From Candidatus Saccharibacteria bacterium UBA1788 (GTDB lineage Bacteria > Patescibacteriota > Saccharimonadia > Saccharimonadales > Saccharimonadaceae): a stretch of 10,430 bases of DNA. The position numbers and the translations under genes were made by a program. Position 1 is the first letter of the stretch. Each line of letters starts with the position of its first letter. Of this stretch, positions 1 through 8,040 are shown one piece after another. The notes under the pieces are model-generated. The model had not been told where the DNA came from. It saw only the letters and a program-made list of their open reading frames with translations, and ran no database searches. The stretch is taken from positions 6,837-17,266 of the forward strand of contig DCGC01000015.1 in assembly GCA_002315165.1 (NCBI GenBank), read 5' to 3'.

Positions 1-285
1 GTAAAGACGGTTCATATTATAGACTTTAGTGCTGATAAGTCCGGCGACAAAAGCAATTGCAATAAAGATAATAAAAATAATTATCAAAAGGCTTTTGATG
101 AACGAATCGAAAAACATGGAAGAATCAAAAGTGCAGACTAAAAACAAAACAACACCAATGATAAAGGTCAGTAAGAAGCTAGAAAGCCAGATAGAAATAA
201 GACCGAATTTCGAACGATAGACTTCGAGAACGATTTTTTCGTTTGGTTCGAGTTTGAACTCTGGGATTTGGGTGATTTTTTCCAT
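1..285 (-). CDS. Membrane-anchored bacterial PH-domain protein, 3' part missing (runs off the left edge)
   Basis: The frame opens at an ATG at 283-285 and stays open to base 1, giving 95 residues that begin MEKITQIPEFKLEPNEKIVL. Two hydrophobic segments are visible, at about residues 30-51 and 64-84. They are followed by a short basic/aromatic stretch (VYNMNRLY) where the PH-like fold should start. A Pro-Glu-Phe-x-Leu-x-x-x-Glu lead-in, two membrane helices and then this boundary is the usual layout of small bacterial PH-domain (bPH2/YdbT-like) membrane proteins, whose role is mostly unknown. The start is well supported: AGGAG lies 5 nt upstream and overlaps the murJ stop codon (TAGGAG), so the two genes are only 8 bp apart and probably translationally coupled. 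Nearly all of the PH domain lies outside the window, so the family call rests on the N-terminal layout. Confidence 0.6.
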   Translation of the reverse strand, partial: MEKITQIPEFKLEPNEKIVLEVYRSKFGLISIWLSSFLLTFIIGVVLFLVCTFDSSMFFDSFIKSLLIIIFIIFIAIAFVAGLISTKVYNMNRLY

Positions 286-293
286 GTTGACTC

Positions 294-1922
294 CTATTTC
301 GTATTACGGAAAACGATTTGTTTGATTTTTTCGATAACTGGCTGGATTTCTTGAAGATTGAGGAAATAGCTCGCAAGAACATAAGCAACGAAGCTAGCTG
401 CGGTAATTATACAGAATTTCGGAAAGGTAGCAAGGAAAGAGTTGTCGGTAGCCATGAGAGGAAGGAATTTTGTCATAGAGTAGGCAACACAACTAGTGAT
501 AAAACCGGCGGCTAGCATTTTAATAAAAGCAACAACGAACTCTTTATTGATAAGCTTGCCTTTTGAACGAGCTTGGAGAATGATTAATAAAATTAGAATT
601 TCGAGAATTGCGCCTAGAGACTGCGCCCAACCGAGACCGCTAGTTCCGAAGCCAAGCGCATAAAAAAGAATCGAGAGGCCGATAGTTGCACCAATAGCAA
701 CAATGCTGACGATAAACGGAGTGCGGGTGTCTTGCTTTGCGTAGAAGCCACGTGACGCGATATGGAAAATACAACGAGCAAAAATTGATAAAATTAAGGT
801 TGCTAAAATCGAAGCGATAAGTTTGTCCCCGCCATTTTTTACAAAGTTAACGACATAGCCACGTCCAAAAAAGGAAACGGCGGAAACTGGCAAGGCAATC
901 CAAATAATCATGCGGAGCGCGGTGCGGAAGGTGGAGTTGAATTTTTCTTCGTTGCCTTCGCCGATTTCTTCGGTTAGTTGCGGGAAAAAGGCGGTAGAAA
1001 TTGCGACGCCGATGAGGTTAACTGGCATGGTGTGTAGGTTTGTGGCTTGTTGGAAACTGCGCAGTGCACCAGCGCCCATGCGAGAAGATAAGTTAGTTGA
1101 AACGATAGTGTTCGCATAGTCGATTCCCTGGTCGAGAGAGCGAGCTGGGAGAAGTTTTAGAATAGAGCGGAAACCTTGATTTTTCCAATGAATTTTAAAT
1201 TCATAATCAAAACCGAGTCCAAAAAGACCGATAATACTAACCATGACTTGGAGAATTGCACCAAAAACAACGCCCAGAGCGACGCCCATAATTCCCCCTT
1301 CGAAAATTTGCCAGCCAAAAAGATTGATTCCGTTTGTAAAACAAGTAATGCCAACTAAAATGCCGATATTATAAAGAGCTGGAGCGAGGGCATAAAAGAC
1401 GAAACGGCCAACAGCCTGCTGCATTGAACAAAGAACCGTTGAGATTGAAAAAAGAAATGGGTTAATCGCGATAACGCGCATCATGTTAATGGCGAGAAGA
1501 GTGCCAGATTCGTCAAGACCTGGCCCGACAACATAGCGAACAAGCGGTTCGGCAAAAATCATAATAAGAACACTAGCGATTAATGTCACTAACGCCATAA
1601 GATTAAGAATGCTGGATGACAATTTCCAAGCAGAATCTTTATTTCCAGAAACGAGACGTTGGTTAAACACAGGAATAAACGAGACTGCTAGAGCGCCAGA
1701 AGTCAAAATAAAGAACATAAAATCAGGAATCGTAAACGCTGCGGTGTAGGCGTCGATGCCGGTAGGGTAAGTATCGAGATAATAACTATTAAGCAAGCGG
1801 TCGCGGAAAATGCCAAGCAAGGCAGAGACGAGAGTCGAGCTAGCAAGAACAACGGCTGCTGTTTTTACAGACATTTTCATATTAGCCAAGGCAACAACCG
1901 ACTTAAAGCGAATACGTTTCAT
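294..1922 (-). CDS. murJ: MurJ (MviN) lipid II flippase
   Basis: This 542-residue polytopic membrane protein of the MOP superfamily is predicted to flip lipid II across the cytoplasmic membrane for peptidoglycan assembly. Visible family signatures are G37-R40-D41 in the first helix (LGIFRDRLL), the block from D57 to F86 containing IPDFMF and LTSGALAVSFIPVF, and RGFYAKQDTRTP at about 391-402. The hydrophobic pattern fits about 14 helices, and the length is normal for the family (around 510-550). A second Met pair occurs at residues 15 and 17. The first ATG is preferred because an extended -10 element ends exactly 6 nt upstream, which predicts a leaderless transcript starting on that A. A GGGTGA 12 nt upstream is too distant to be a convincing Shine-Dalgarno and would lie inside the promoter. 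The gene follows ftsH by 28 bp and is followed 8 bp later by the PH-domain gene. Confidence 0.92.
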   Translation of the reverse strand: MKRIRFKSVVALANMKMSVKTAAVVLASSTLVSALLGIFRDRLLNSYYLDTYPTGIDAYTAAFTIPDFMFFILTSGALAVSFIPVFNQRLVSGNKDSAWKLSSSILNLMALVTLIASVLIMIFAEPLVRYVVGPGLDESGTLLAINMMRVIAINPFLFSISTVLCSMQQAVGRFVFYALAPALYNIGILVGITCFTNGINLFGWQIFEGGIMGVALGVVFGAILQVMVSIIGLFGLGFDYEFKIHWKNQGFRSILKLLPARSLDQGIDYANTIVSTNLSSRMGAGALRSFQQATNLHTMPVNLIGVAISTAFFPQLTEEIGEGNEEKFNSTFRTALRMIIWIALPVSAVSFFGRGYVVNFVKNGGDKLIASILATLILSIFARCIFHIASRGFYAKQDTRTPFIVSIVAIGATIGLSILFYALGFGTSGLGWAQSLGAILEILILLIILQARSKGKLINKEFVVAFIKMLAAGFITSCVAYSMTKFLPLMATDNSFLATFPKFCIITAASFVAYVLASYFLNLQEIQPVIEKIKQIVFRNTK

Positions 1923-1928
1923 AATTTT

Positions 1929-1937
1929 ATTATATCA
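1929..1937 (-). promoter_or_regulatory. Extended -10 promoter element of murJ, predicted leaderless
   Basis: On the minus strand the bases read TGATATAAT, a perfect TGn-extended -10. Six bases separate the hexamer from the murJ ATG, so transcription starting 7 nt downstream of the hexamer begins on the A of ATG. No TTGACA-like hexamer is seen 16-18 bp upstream. It lies in the 28-bp ftsH-murJ gap, so murJ may be transcribed both by read-through from ftsH and from this site. Confidence 0.55.
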
Positions 1938-1950
1938 CCCAAAGATGATA

Positions 1951-3861
1951 TTAGTTAAGTTTTGCAGCAGCTGGAAGCTTAGTGTCTTTAAGAAGCTCAG
2001 CAAGTTCTTTTTCTTCGAGAGTTTCTTTTTCGAGCAGAGCGAGCGCGAGTTTATCAAGAATCTTTGCGTTTGCTTTAAGAACAGCTTCGGCACGATTGGC
2101 AGCTTCGTCGGAAAGAGTTTTAATTTCAATATCAATTAGCTCGGCAGTTTTTTCGGAATATGGCTTGCCAGCGGAAATTGTATAGTAACCAGAATCTTCG
2201 CCTGGGAAAACTAAGTTGCGAGTTTTTTCGCCCATACCTTCTTCGACAATCATTTCTTTAGCGATTTCAGCAACAGCTTTTAGATCGGAAGAAGCGCCAG
2301 TAGTGATTTGGTCTTTGCCAAAAATAATCTTTTCGGCGATACGACCGCCCATGGCACGTGCGAGGATGTCTTTTAGATCGTAGATGCTCTTATAGCTACG
2401 GTCTTCTGGAGGAAGGAACCAAGTAACGCCGCCAGTGCGTCCGCGTGGAATAATTGTGACTTTATGGACTGGGTCAGAATTTGGCAAAACATGGCCGACA
2501 ATGGCATGGCCAGCTTCGTGGTAGGCCGTAAGTTTACGCTCATATTCGTTCATAACTTTAGACTTGCGTTCTGGACCGATTGCTACACGTTCGAAAGCTT
2601 CGGTTATATCGTGATTAGAAATTTCTTTATGACCTTCACGTGCGGCGGTGATTGCAGCTTCGTTGGCGATATTAGCAAGGTCTGCACCTGAAGAACCAGC
2701 GGTTTTAGCGGCAAGAGATTCGAGGTCGACAGTTTTGTCAGCTGGTTTGTTTTTAAAATGTACTTTTAGAATTTCTAGACGGTCTTTGCGCTCTGGGAGA
2801 GTAACGTTAACATGGCGATCAAAACGTCCTGGACGAAGCAAGGCTTTATCGAGCATGTCAACACGGTTGGTTGCAGCCATAACAATAACGCCTGAATCAT
2901 TATCAAAACCGTCCATTTCGACAAGAATTTGGTTTAGAGTTTGTTCATCTTCGCGACCAGCGCCACCACGAGCATCACGTTTATGAGCAACAGCGTCGAT
3001 TTCGTCGATAAAGATAATTGATGGAGCATTTTTCTTAGCTTTGCTAAATAAATCACGAACACGAGATGCGCCCACGCCGACAAACATTTCGGCGAATTCA
3101 GAACCAGAAATGCTAAAGAACGGAACGTTAGCTTCGCCAGCAACGGCACGAGCCATGAGAGTTTTGCCAGTGCCTGGATCGCCAGCTAGGAGCACGCCGC
3201 GAGGAATTTTAGCGCCGAGTGTTTCGTATTTTTTAGGGTGTTTAAGAAAATCGACAATCTCGGTGAGGTCTTGTTTTGCAGATTCATTACCGGCGACATC
3301 TTTAAAAGTGACTTTCTTTTTGTCGGGGCCATAGAGCTTCGCCTTGGCTTTGCCAAAACCCATGGATTGATTGTTCATATTTTGGGCTTGATTGAAAAAG
3401 CGAGTGATAAAAATACCGACAATGAGAAGTGGCAAAGCTATCATGGCGATATCAAGAACAATGCCGAGAACATCAACATCTTCGACATACTCGATAGTTG
3501 GGTATTTTTCCGTGCAGGCGGTAAGTTCGTCGCCAGAAAGGTCAGAACAGAAATTCTTTAAACCTTGGTCATAAAGAGTGCCAGAAGCATCTTTGCGCGA
3601 GGTAGAGGAAGGGTAGTTATCGTCGTTGCGATAGATATTAAGGTTATTGCCGCTAACGACGATTTTGGAAATATCACTATTGCCAGAATTGACTTCGTTA
3701 ATTAAGTCGGAGAGAGGAACTTCATCGATAGTGTCTTGACCTAAAAGTGACGAGATAAGAGCCCAGCCGAATAAGATGGCAAGCAAGGTGAAGAAAAAAC
3801 TACGAATAGCGTTTGATTTGGTTTTTTTTGGATTTGGCTTTTTCGCCGGCGCTCCTGACAC
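1951..3861 (-). CDS. ftsH: FtsH ATP-dependent zinc metalloprotease
   Basis: This 636-residue membrane AAA+ protease extracts and degrades misfolded or short-lived membrane and cytosolic proteins as a hexamer. Domain order: basic N-terminus; first membrane helix about 19-40; an extracytoplasmic domain about 41-129; second helix about 131-156; then the AAA module. The AAA module has Walker A GDPGTGKT (227-234), pore loop MFVGVGA (259-265), Walker B IIFIDE with D286/E287, and the second region of homology [19 protein letters not shown] with arginines 344 and 347. The M41 peptidase has HEAGH (448-452), with D526 in TTGASSDL as the expected third zinc ligand. The tail is Glu/Lys/Leu-rich. All catalytic residues are present. 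Walker A carries Asp where Pro is commonest. The start codon is GTG: no in-frame ATG is close, and AAGGAG precedes it by about 10 nt. The outer domain carries a Cys pair (105, 116) that could form a disulfide. Confidence 0.97.
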   Translation of the reverse strand: MSGAPAKKPNPKKTKSNAIRSFFFTLLAILFGWALISSLLGQDTIDEVPLSDLINEVNSGNSDISKIVVSGNNLNIYRNDDNYPSSTSRKDASGTLYDQGLKNFCSDLSGDELTACTEKYPTIEYVEDVDVLGIVLDIAMIALPLLIVGIFITRFFNQAQNMNNQSMGFGKAKAKLYGPDKKKVTFKDVAGNESAKQDLTEIVDFLKHPKKYETLGAKIPRGVLLAGDPGTGKTLMARAVAGEANVPFFSISGSEFAEMFVGVGASRVRDLFSKAKKNAPSIIFIDEIDAVAHKRDARGGAGREDEQTLNQILVEMDGFDNDSGVIVMAATNRVDMLDKALLRPGRFDRHVNVTLPERKDRLEILKVHFKNKPADKTVDLESLAAKTAGSSGADLANIANEAAITAAREGHKEISNHDITEAFERVAIGPERKSKVMNEYERKLTAYHEAGHAIVGHVLPNSDPVHKVTIIPRGRTGGVTWFLPPEDRSYKSIYDLKDILARAMGGRIAEKIIFGKDQITTGASSDLKAVAEIAKEMIVEEGMGEKTRNLVFPGEDSGYYTISAGKPYSEKTAELIDIEIKTLSDEAANRAEAVLKANAKILDKLALALLEKETLEEKELAELLKDTKLPAAAKLN

Positions 3862-3870
3862 GATAAAAAT

Positions 3871-3877
3871 TCTCCTT
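3871..3877 (-). promoter_or_regulatory. Shine-Dalgarno sequence that decides the GTG start of ftsH
   Basis: The minus strand reads AAGGAGA, followed by a short AT-rich spacer and GTG. The spacer from GGAG is about 10 nt, slightly long but acceptable. No ATG is in frame nearby, so this site is the main reason for accepting the GTG start. Confidence 0.65.
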
Positions 3878-3892
3878 ATAAATGTACTAGTT

Positions 3893-3901
3893 ATTATAAC
3901 A
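3893..3901 (-). promoter_or_regulatory. Extended -10 promoter element of ftsH
   Basis: The minus strand reads TGTTATAAT, identical to the comEC element, in the 63-bp gap between the metallopeptidase gene and ftsH. The predicted start lies about 25 nt upstream of the GTG codon, giving a short 5' leader that contains the Shine-Dalgarno. No good -35 hexamer is seen. There is no hairpin terminator in the gap, so read-through from the upstream operon is possible. Confidence 0.5.
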
Positions 3902-3924
3902 TAGCAAGGTGATAAAAATTGTGA

Positions 3925-6426
3925 TTATTTTTCTGTAACGTCGATGGTTATGAGGCCGAGCTCGTCACCTTCTTGAATGAGCGTGTAGATTTTTCCGCTA
4001 CGGTTGATTAAATCAAAACCTAGAAAGACGCTAGTGCGGGTATTGTCCTCGTATTCGTCATAGACATTGTAGTTTAAACCAAGCGCTTTTTGCAGGTCGG
4101 ATTTGGTTTGGTCGAAGCTACGACCTTTTTTAATATATTCGGCACAAAGTACGATACGATAGGCTTCAGTTTCCTTTTTGGCTTCGGCAATGTTTTGTTG
4201 GGTCGTGGCAACGTCTTGGTCGATTTGGTTTTTAAGTTCGGTATAGTCGTTTTCTGGGTCTAGCTCGGTGAGGGTTTTAAGCAGTTCTCCGCCAGCGCCA
4301 AGCAACTCGGAAGTCGCGTCGAACAAACTATCTAGATGTGCCTCGTAACAACCATTGCCAAGGTCTGTAAACATTTCTCCTGGGTCATCAAAAGTTACTT
4401 TGCTATCTTCGCGAGGCTCTTCGTCTATAATGTCGTCCAAAATGTCGTTAGAGATTTTGAGGGTAAATGTATTTTCCGATTCATAGTCGCAGTTTGCGGC
4501 CACGAATGCCACGACGTCGTATTTTCCGTCAATTGTATATTCTTCATCCAGCACGCCATCTCCAACGCCACGCCTATAAAATCTTGACGAAATTGTTTCC
4601 CATTCGCCAGAAGATTTTTTGCCTACAACACTAAGCGTCATTTTATCGAGTGGGCCAGTAAAAGTAATTGTGGCGTTCTTATAATCTTTGGCTGAAAAAT
4701 AGAAATATTTAAGTGCTACTGGAGAAATATTATATTCTTTTTGGCAATAGTCGCGACACGGCAACTGTTCGCCTTTTGGAATAGAAGAAGCCTTAAGTGA
4801 TATTTCAGAATCGTAATTATTCGTAAGGTTGCGTTCGGCAAGTTGCGACATAACATTATAGAATTGTTGTCCGGCATTCCCTGACAAGGTTTTTATAGCG
4901 TTGTCAGATCCGAGCGCAACAAGCATGTTTTGATAGCCATTTTGTTGTTTATTATTAAATGACGTTTCGACTATTTCGCCGTAATTCTCTAAAAAGGCAA
5001 CTGCCGGATAGCCATCAAAATCAGGGACAGCTTGGTAGATAGGGTACCCTGTTCCACTTTTGATATAGGTGTCGTTGTAATGATTTTGATTAATGATATT
5101 GTTTAGCGGCTGGTTAGATACAGCATGAATTGCCATGTAGTTCGGTAAAGTTTCGTCGATGAAATTATTTTCTTTGCATTTTTCTCCAAAATTTTCATAG
5201 CAATAGCCACTACTAAAATGGTGGCCAAGCTCGTGCGCGGTAACAAGCGCCAAACTAGAATCTTGAATATTGCTTGGTAGAATATTAATAAATGGATATG
5301 ACACCGTAGAGTTATACAATTCTGCAGTTTCCTCTCCGAATGCACTTCCTATTTTAATTAATATACTAGTTCCAAATTCACTAAACTTACGTCCAGCATA
5401 AGATGCTAGAACTGAGCTTCCATCTTTATATGGATTTGCGACATAGACCGGCATAGAATAGCGTAAGGTGTCTTCGTCTAGCCCATTGTTAGCGAGGACT
5501 TTTCCAATTTTAATGCTTGAAATGATACTTAGTTTTGAATATTCTTTATAATAAAAATATTCACCCAGGTTTTGTAAATAACCGTCAACGATATCTTCGA
5601 GCATATTGCCAAGTTTTTCAGCATCGGCGTCAGAGATTTTATCGTCGCCAGTGTCGGTATAGAAAATTACAAAGTTTCTGTTTTTGGAAAGCTTTGCTTT
5701 ATTAAGCTTTGTGACATTATTAGTATATGCGTAGGCATTGTTGGAAAAAATTGAAGTTGCTGTGGAAAGATTGCTAGAGGCGTCGGTATCGAAATCGATA
5801 TTATTATATAGCGCAATTCGCGCTACTTCTTTTATGGTGTCTTCGTTAAGTTCCTTAAAATGTTCATCAAGAAATTCTGCCAAATGCGGCGTCATATTCA
5901 ATACACCACTTTGATATTTTTCTGGCAATTCCGACGGAGCGTAGGCAGCTTTAGCTGTATATAATATATATTCGTCGATAGAAATTAGTTTGTCGTTAAA
6001 GTCTGATTCGATTTTGGAAATCGAGGAGACGTTTTTAGCGTCACGTGATATGACTTGATTTTCTACAAGACGGCAAACTGGCCCGGCAAGGAAGAAAAAT
6101 GAAATTAGAACGACTGGAGCGATAGCGAAAAAACGCCATACACCGCCACCGATTAGTTTGCCGATGACTTTTTTGGCATTCCATTTTTCGCGGCGCCAGC
6201 GTAAAATCCAGCGAACAATTCCCCAAATTAAGTTAAGTGCGCCGATTATTAAAATAAACCAAAAAAGCATGTTCCCTTTTAGAGCTTTAAGCGCATAGGA
6301 ACCGTCAGCATAAGAAGCTGACGATTCTGCGCTATTTTTTAAGGAAATCGCAATTGGCAAAACAACAGCAACTATCCCCCAAATAGCAACTCTAAAAAAT
6401 TTGATAAATTTTTGCTGTTTTTGCAT
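3925..6426 (-). CDS. Large membrane-anchored putative zinc metallopeptidase (HELGH), outward-facing
   Basis: I recognise no named family for this 833-residue protein. Three N-terminal membrane helices are seen (about 10-29, 52-72, 97-117), with a strongly basic loop at 73-90 (RWILRWRREKWNAKK) that should be cytoplasmic. The roughly 715 residues after helix 3 should therefore lie outside the membrane. The central part has AHELGHH, with H398, E399 and H402 as predicted zinc ligand, general base and zinc ligand. Then comes DETLPNYMA, where E425, 23 residues after the second His, is a plausible third ligand, as in other HExxH...E peptidases. C409 and C417 lie between these motifs and may form a disulfide near the active site. 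Residues about 580-660 look like a beta-rich domain, and about 715-760 like a coiled coil. The ATG is preceded by AAGGA, and the upstream stop is 11 bp away. It is the last gene of a three-gene operon. Protease activity is predicted, not shown; substrates are unknown. Confidence 0.75.
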   Translation of the reverse strand: MQKQQKFIKFFRVAIWGIVAVVLPIAISLKNSAESSASYADGSYALKALKGNMLFWFILIIGALNLIWGIVRWILRWRREKWNAKKVIGKLIGGGVWRFFAIAPVVLISFFFLAGPVCRLVENQVISRDAKNVSSISKIESDFNDKLISIDEYILYTAKAAYAPSELPEKYQSGVLNMTPHLAEFLDEHFKELNEDTIKEVARIALYNNIDFDTDASSNLSTATSIFSNNAYAYTNNVTKLNKAKLSKNRNFVIFYTDTGDDKISDADAEKLGNMLEDIVDGYLQNLGEYFYYKEYSKLSIISSIKIGKVLANNGLDEDTLRYSMPVYVANPYKDGSSVLASYAGRKFSEFGTSILIKIGSAFGEETAELYNSTVSYPFINILPSNIQDSSLALVTAHELGHHFSSGYCYENFGEKCKENNFIDETLPNYMAIHAVSNQPLNNIINQNHYNDTYIKSGTGYPIYQAVPDFDGYPAVAFLENYGEIVETSFNNKQQNGYQNMLVALGSDNAIKTLSGNAGQQFYNVMSQLAERNLTNNYDSEISLKASSIPKGEQLPCRDYCQKEYNISPVALKYFYFSAKDYKNATITFTGPLDKMTLSVVGKKSSGEWETISSRFYRRGVGDGVLDEEYTIDGKYDVVAFVAANCDYESENTFTLKISNDILDDIIDEEPREDSKVTFDDPGEMFTDLGNGCYEAHLDSLFDATSELLGAGGELLKTLTELDPENDYTELKNQIDQDVATTQQNIAEAKKETEAYRIVLCAEYIKKGRSFDQTKSDLQKALGLNYNVYDEYEDNTRTSVFLGFDLINRSGKIYTLIQEGDELGLITIDVTEK

Positions 6427-6437
6427 GGTTTTCCTTT

Positions 6438-7439
6438 TTAGTCACAAACGACTTCGCCGAGAAACTCGATACAGTCGTCGCTATCGCTGTTGTAATTTTT
6501 TTCGTAGGTGCTAGAAATCAAATCGTAGAGCTTGTCGAATTCGGATTCGAGTTTGGTTGTGTCGTCAAAGTTTAGCTCATAGAGCGAGAGAATATCTGGC
6601 TTGTTTTTTGAGACGTAGTCGGATTGTTCGTTTTTGGCGTTGTTCATCGCAGTTTTTAGTGCATTGTAAGTGTCGCCATAGTAAACGGTTTTATTGTTCC
6701 AGTTTCTAGTCGCAGTGGCAGCAGCGAGAGTTTTTTCTAGCCAGCCCTCACCGTAAGTTTTTAGGGTTTCGTTACCAGAGTTGATGAGGAGGTTTGCTGC
6801 CGCAGTGATTTCAGCATCGCTGGAATCGTTATAATATAAATTACCGACAGCAACTGTATATTCGTGCCAAATTTCGTAAATATCAAGTTTAGAAGAAAGG
6901 TCTTCTGAGCTGGTGAAAATTTTATCGTAAACGGATTTGAAAGAGTCGTATTGTTTTTTAATTTCGGAATTACGTTTAACGCCAGCTGTTTCGCCAAGTT
7001 CGTCAACGAGACTGGTTCTAGTCATCGTGTCTTTACATTCTTGGACGTATTCTTTGTAGGTTTTAACGCTTGTATATTTTGAGTTGACATACTCTTCTAT
7101 ATATTCACACTCGTAATTGCTAGAAATTTCGTCGATTTCTGTTTTTAGGTTTTTTGCGGTTCGATAGGCAGGAGAATAATCGATGCGAAGAAGAATTGGT
7201 AAAACGATTGCTGCGGCAATACCAAGAACTAAAACACCACCACCAACGCAACACCAAGTGATGATGGCTTTTTTCTTTTTTGGATCCATAGGCTGTTTTG
7301 GCGGACGAGGCTGGACGTATGGCTGTTGATATGGCGGCTGGCCGTAAGGAGCGGGACCATACATTGGCGGCTGGTTCGGCATTGGAGGCTGATTTGGTAT
7401 TGGTTGGCCCTGCATTGGAGGTTGGTTATTGTTGTTCAT
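6438..7439 (-). CDS. Pro-rich, single-pass membrane protein with an outer helical domain; function unknown
   Basis: I do not recognise the family of this 333-residue protein. Residues 1-52 are a Pro/Gln/Tyr/Met-rich disordered tail with NQPPM-type repeats. A basic stop (DPKKKK, 52-57) follows, then one hydrophobic helix at about 58-85. The remaining roughly 245 residues are acidic and helical, with many Tyr, Asn and Ser residues. The positive-inside rule places the Pro-rich tail in the cytoplasm and the helical domain outside. Four cysteines sit in the outer part (111, 135, 323, 332), enough for two disulfides, and two more (63, 64) lie at the membrane. The ATG overlaps the end of the TM2 gene by 14 bp, with a GGAG 9 nt upstream, so translation is probably coupled. 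Its place between the TM2 protein and the HELGH protein suggests a shared surface role, which is an inference. Confidence 0.8.
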   Translation of the reverse strand: MNNNNQPPMQGQPIPNQPPMPNQPPMYGPAPYGQPPYQQPYVQPRPPKQPMDPKKKKAIITWCCVGGGVLVLGIAAAIVLPILLRIDYSPAYRTAKNLKTEIDEISSNYECEYIEEYVNSKYTSVKTYKEYVQECKDTMTRTSLVDELGETAGVKRNSEIKKQYDSFKSVYDKIFTSSEDLSSKLDIYEIWHEYTVAVGNLYYNDSSDAEITAAANLLINSGNETLKTYGEGWLEKTLAAATATRNWNNKTVYYGDTYNALKTAMNNAKNEQSDYVSKNKPDILSLYELNFDDTTKLESEFDKLYDLISSTYEKNYNSDSDDCIEFLGEVVCD

Positions 7440-7980
7440 TATTTACGGCTCCGTTGGCGTCTTGGGTTGGTTGTTGAAAATTTTGCTGTGGTTGTTGGTT
7501 ATATTCGGCGGACTGAATAGGTTGTTGGCCATATTGTTGTGGTTGTTGATATGGCTGAGCGTATTGTTGCGGTTGTGGTTGGTATGGCTGGGCGTATTGT
7601 TGCGGTTGGGGACCATAATATGGTTGGGCGACTGCTGAAGCCACTGGATAACCTTTGGCGGCAAGGCCAGCATCACCTTGGGATAAGATAATAATCCCCT
7701 CTACTAAGCCCCAAATGCCGTTTGCAGACATAGCGATACCAGCGATTCCACCAAGCGCAGCGAGGACTCCAGCCATAGTGATAAGAGACGACCAAGAAAG
7801 CGCCATTGGGAGAATCACGCTAGCAAGAAGCTCAACAACGATGCCGGAACCAAAAAGACAAACATGAATAATGCCTTTTTTCTTGTCGCCGAGATACCAG
7901 TTATGGGCGCCGACGGAACCGAGAAAAATGCCAAGGAGGCCTGCGGTCGTTGCCGATTTAGGTTTATTATAGTCGTTCAT
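7426..7980 (-). CDS. TM2-domain membrane protein with Gln/Pro/Tyr-rich C-terminal tail
   Basis: This 184-residue protein opens with a TM2-type module. SATTAGLLGIFLGSVGAHNWYLG (residues 9-31) carries the typical Gly-rich helix ending in GAHxxYLG, and NGIWGLVEGIIIL (87-99) matches the second half. The stretch between them is longer than in a minimal TM2 domain and holds extra hydrophobic sequence (about 37-86). Residues 110-184 are a low-complexity tail of Gln, Pro, Tyr and Ala with an imperfect 11-residue repeat (AQPYQPQPQQY). TM2 domains occur in many bacterial envelope proteins, and no biochemical activity can be assigned. The start is secure: AGGAG lies 5 nt upstream of the ATG. It is the first gene of the operon that continues with the Pro-rich protein (14-bp overlap) and the HELGH protein. 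The only promoter visible upstream lies beyond an intrinsic terminator, so expression may depend on read-through of that terminator. Confidence 0.85.
   Translation of the reverse strand: MNDYNKPKSATTAGLLGIFLGSVGAHNWYLGDKKKGIIHVCLFGSGIVVELLASVILPMALSWSSLITMAGVLAALGGIAGIAMSANGIWGLVEGIIILSQGDAGLAAKGYPVASAVAQPYYGPQPQQYAQPYQPQPQQYAQPYQQPQQYGQQPIQSAEYNQQPQQNFQQPTQDANGAVNNEQQ
7550..7608. repeat. Two-copy 33-bp-period tandem repeat in the TM2 gene tail
   Basis: A 26-bp segment at 7550-7575 recurs at 7583-7608 with one mismatch. The period of 33 bp equals 11 codons, so the repeat keeps frame and encodes AQPYQPQPQQY-type units. Such a repeat can lengthen or shorten by slippage without breaking the gene, so strain-to-strain length variation is expected. 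Confidence 0.8.
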
Positions 7981-8017
7981 GTTTTCTCCTTTTTTATTGT
8001 TTATTGGAGCCTTTCAT

Positions 8018-8040
8018 AAAAAAGGACACCGCGAGGTGTC
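8018..8040 (-). terminator. Intrinsic terminator of the structured RNA, upstream of the TM2 operon
   Basis: On the minus strand GACACC (8040-8035), a TCGC loop (8034-8031) and GGTGTC (8030-8025) form a perfect 6-bp GC-rich hairpin. A C and six T residues (8023-8018) follow. It ends 37 bp before the TM2 start codon, with the Shine-Dalgarno AGGAG in between. The first three bases of its stem are also the last three of the long closing stem upstream, so the two helices compete. Confidence 0.75.

Noticed and set aside
1929..1947. Inverted repeat ATATCA/TGATAT in the ftsH-murJ gap as a terminator
   Set aside because: Only 6 AT-rich bp with an 8-nt loop and no following T-run. It overlaps the murJ promoter, so it is more likely incidental.
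2464..3561. Plus-strand open frames opposite ftsH
   Set aside because: They have no Shine-Dalgarno or family likeness and lie antisense to a strongly conserved gene, so they are shadows of its codon pattern.
7426..7444. Programmed frameshift fusing the TM2 protein to the Pro-rich protein
   Set aside because: A +1 shift in a short window would be needed, because the second frame has a TAA two codons before its ATG. No strong slippery sequence is present. Ordinary overlapping start with coupling explains the junction.
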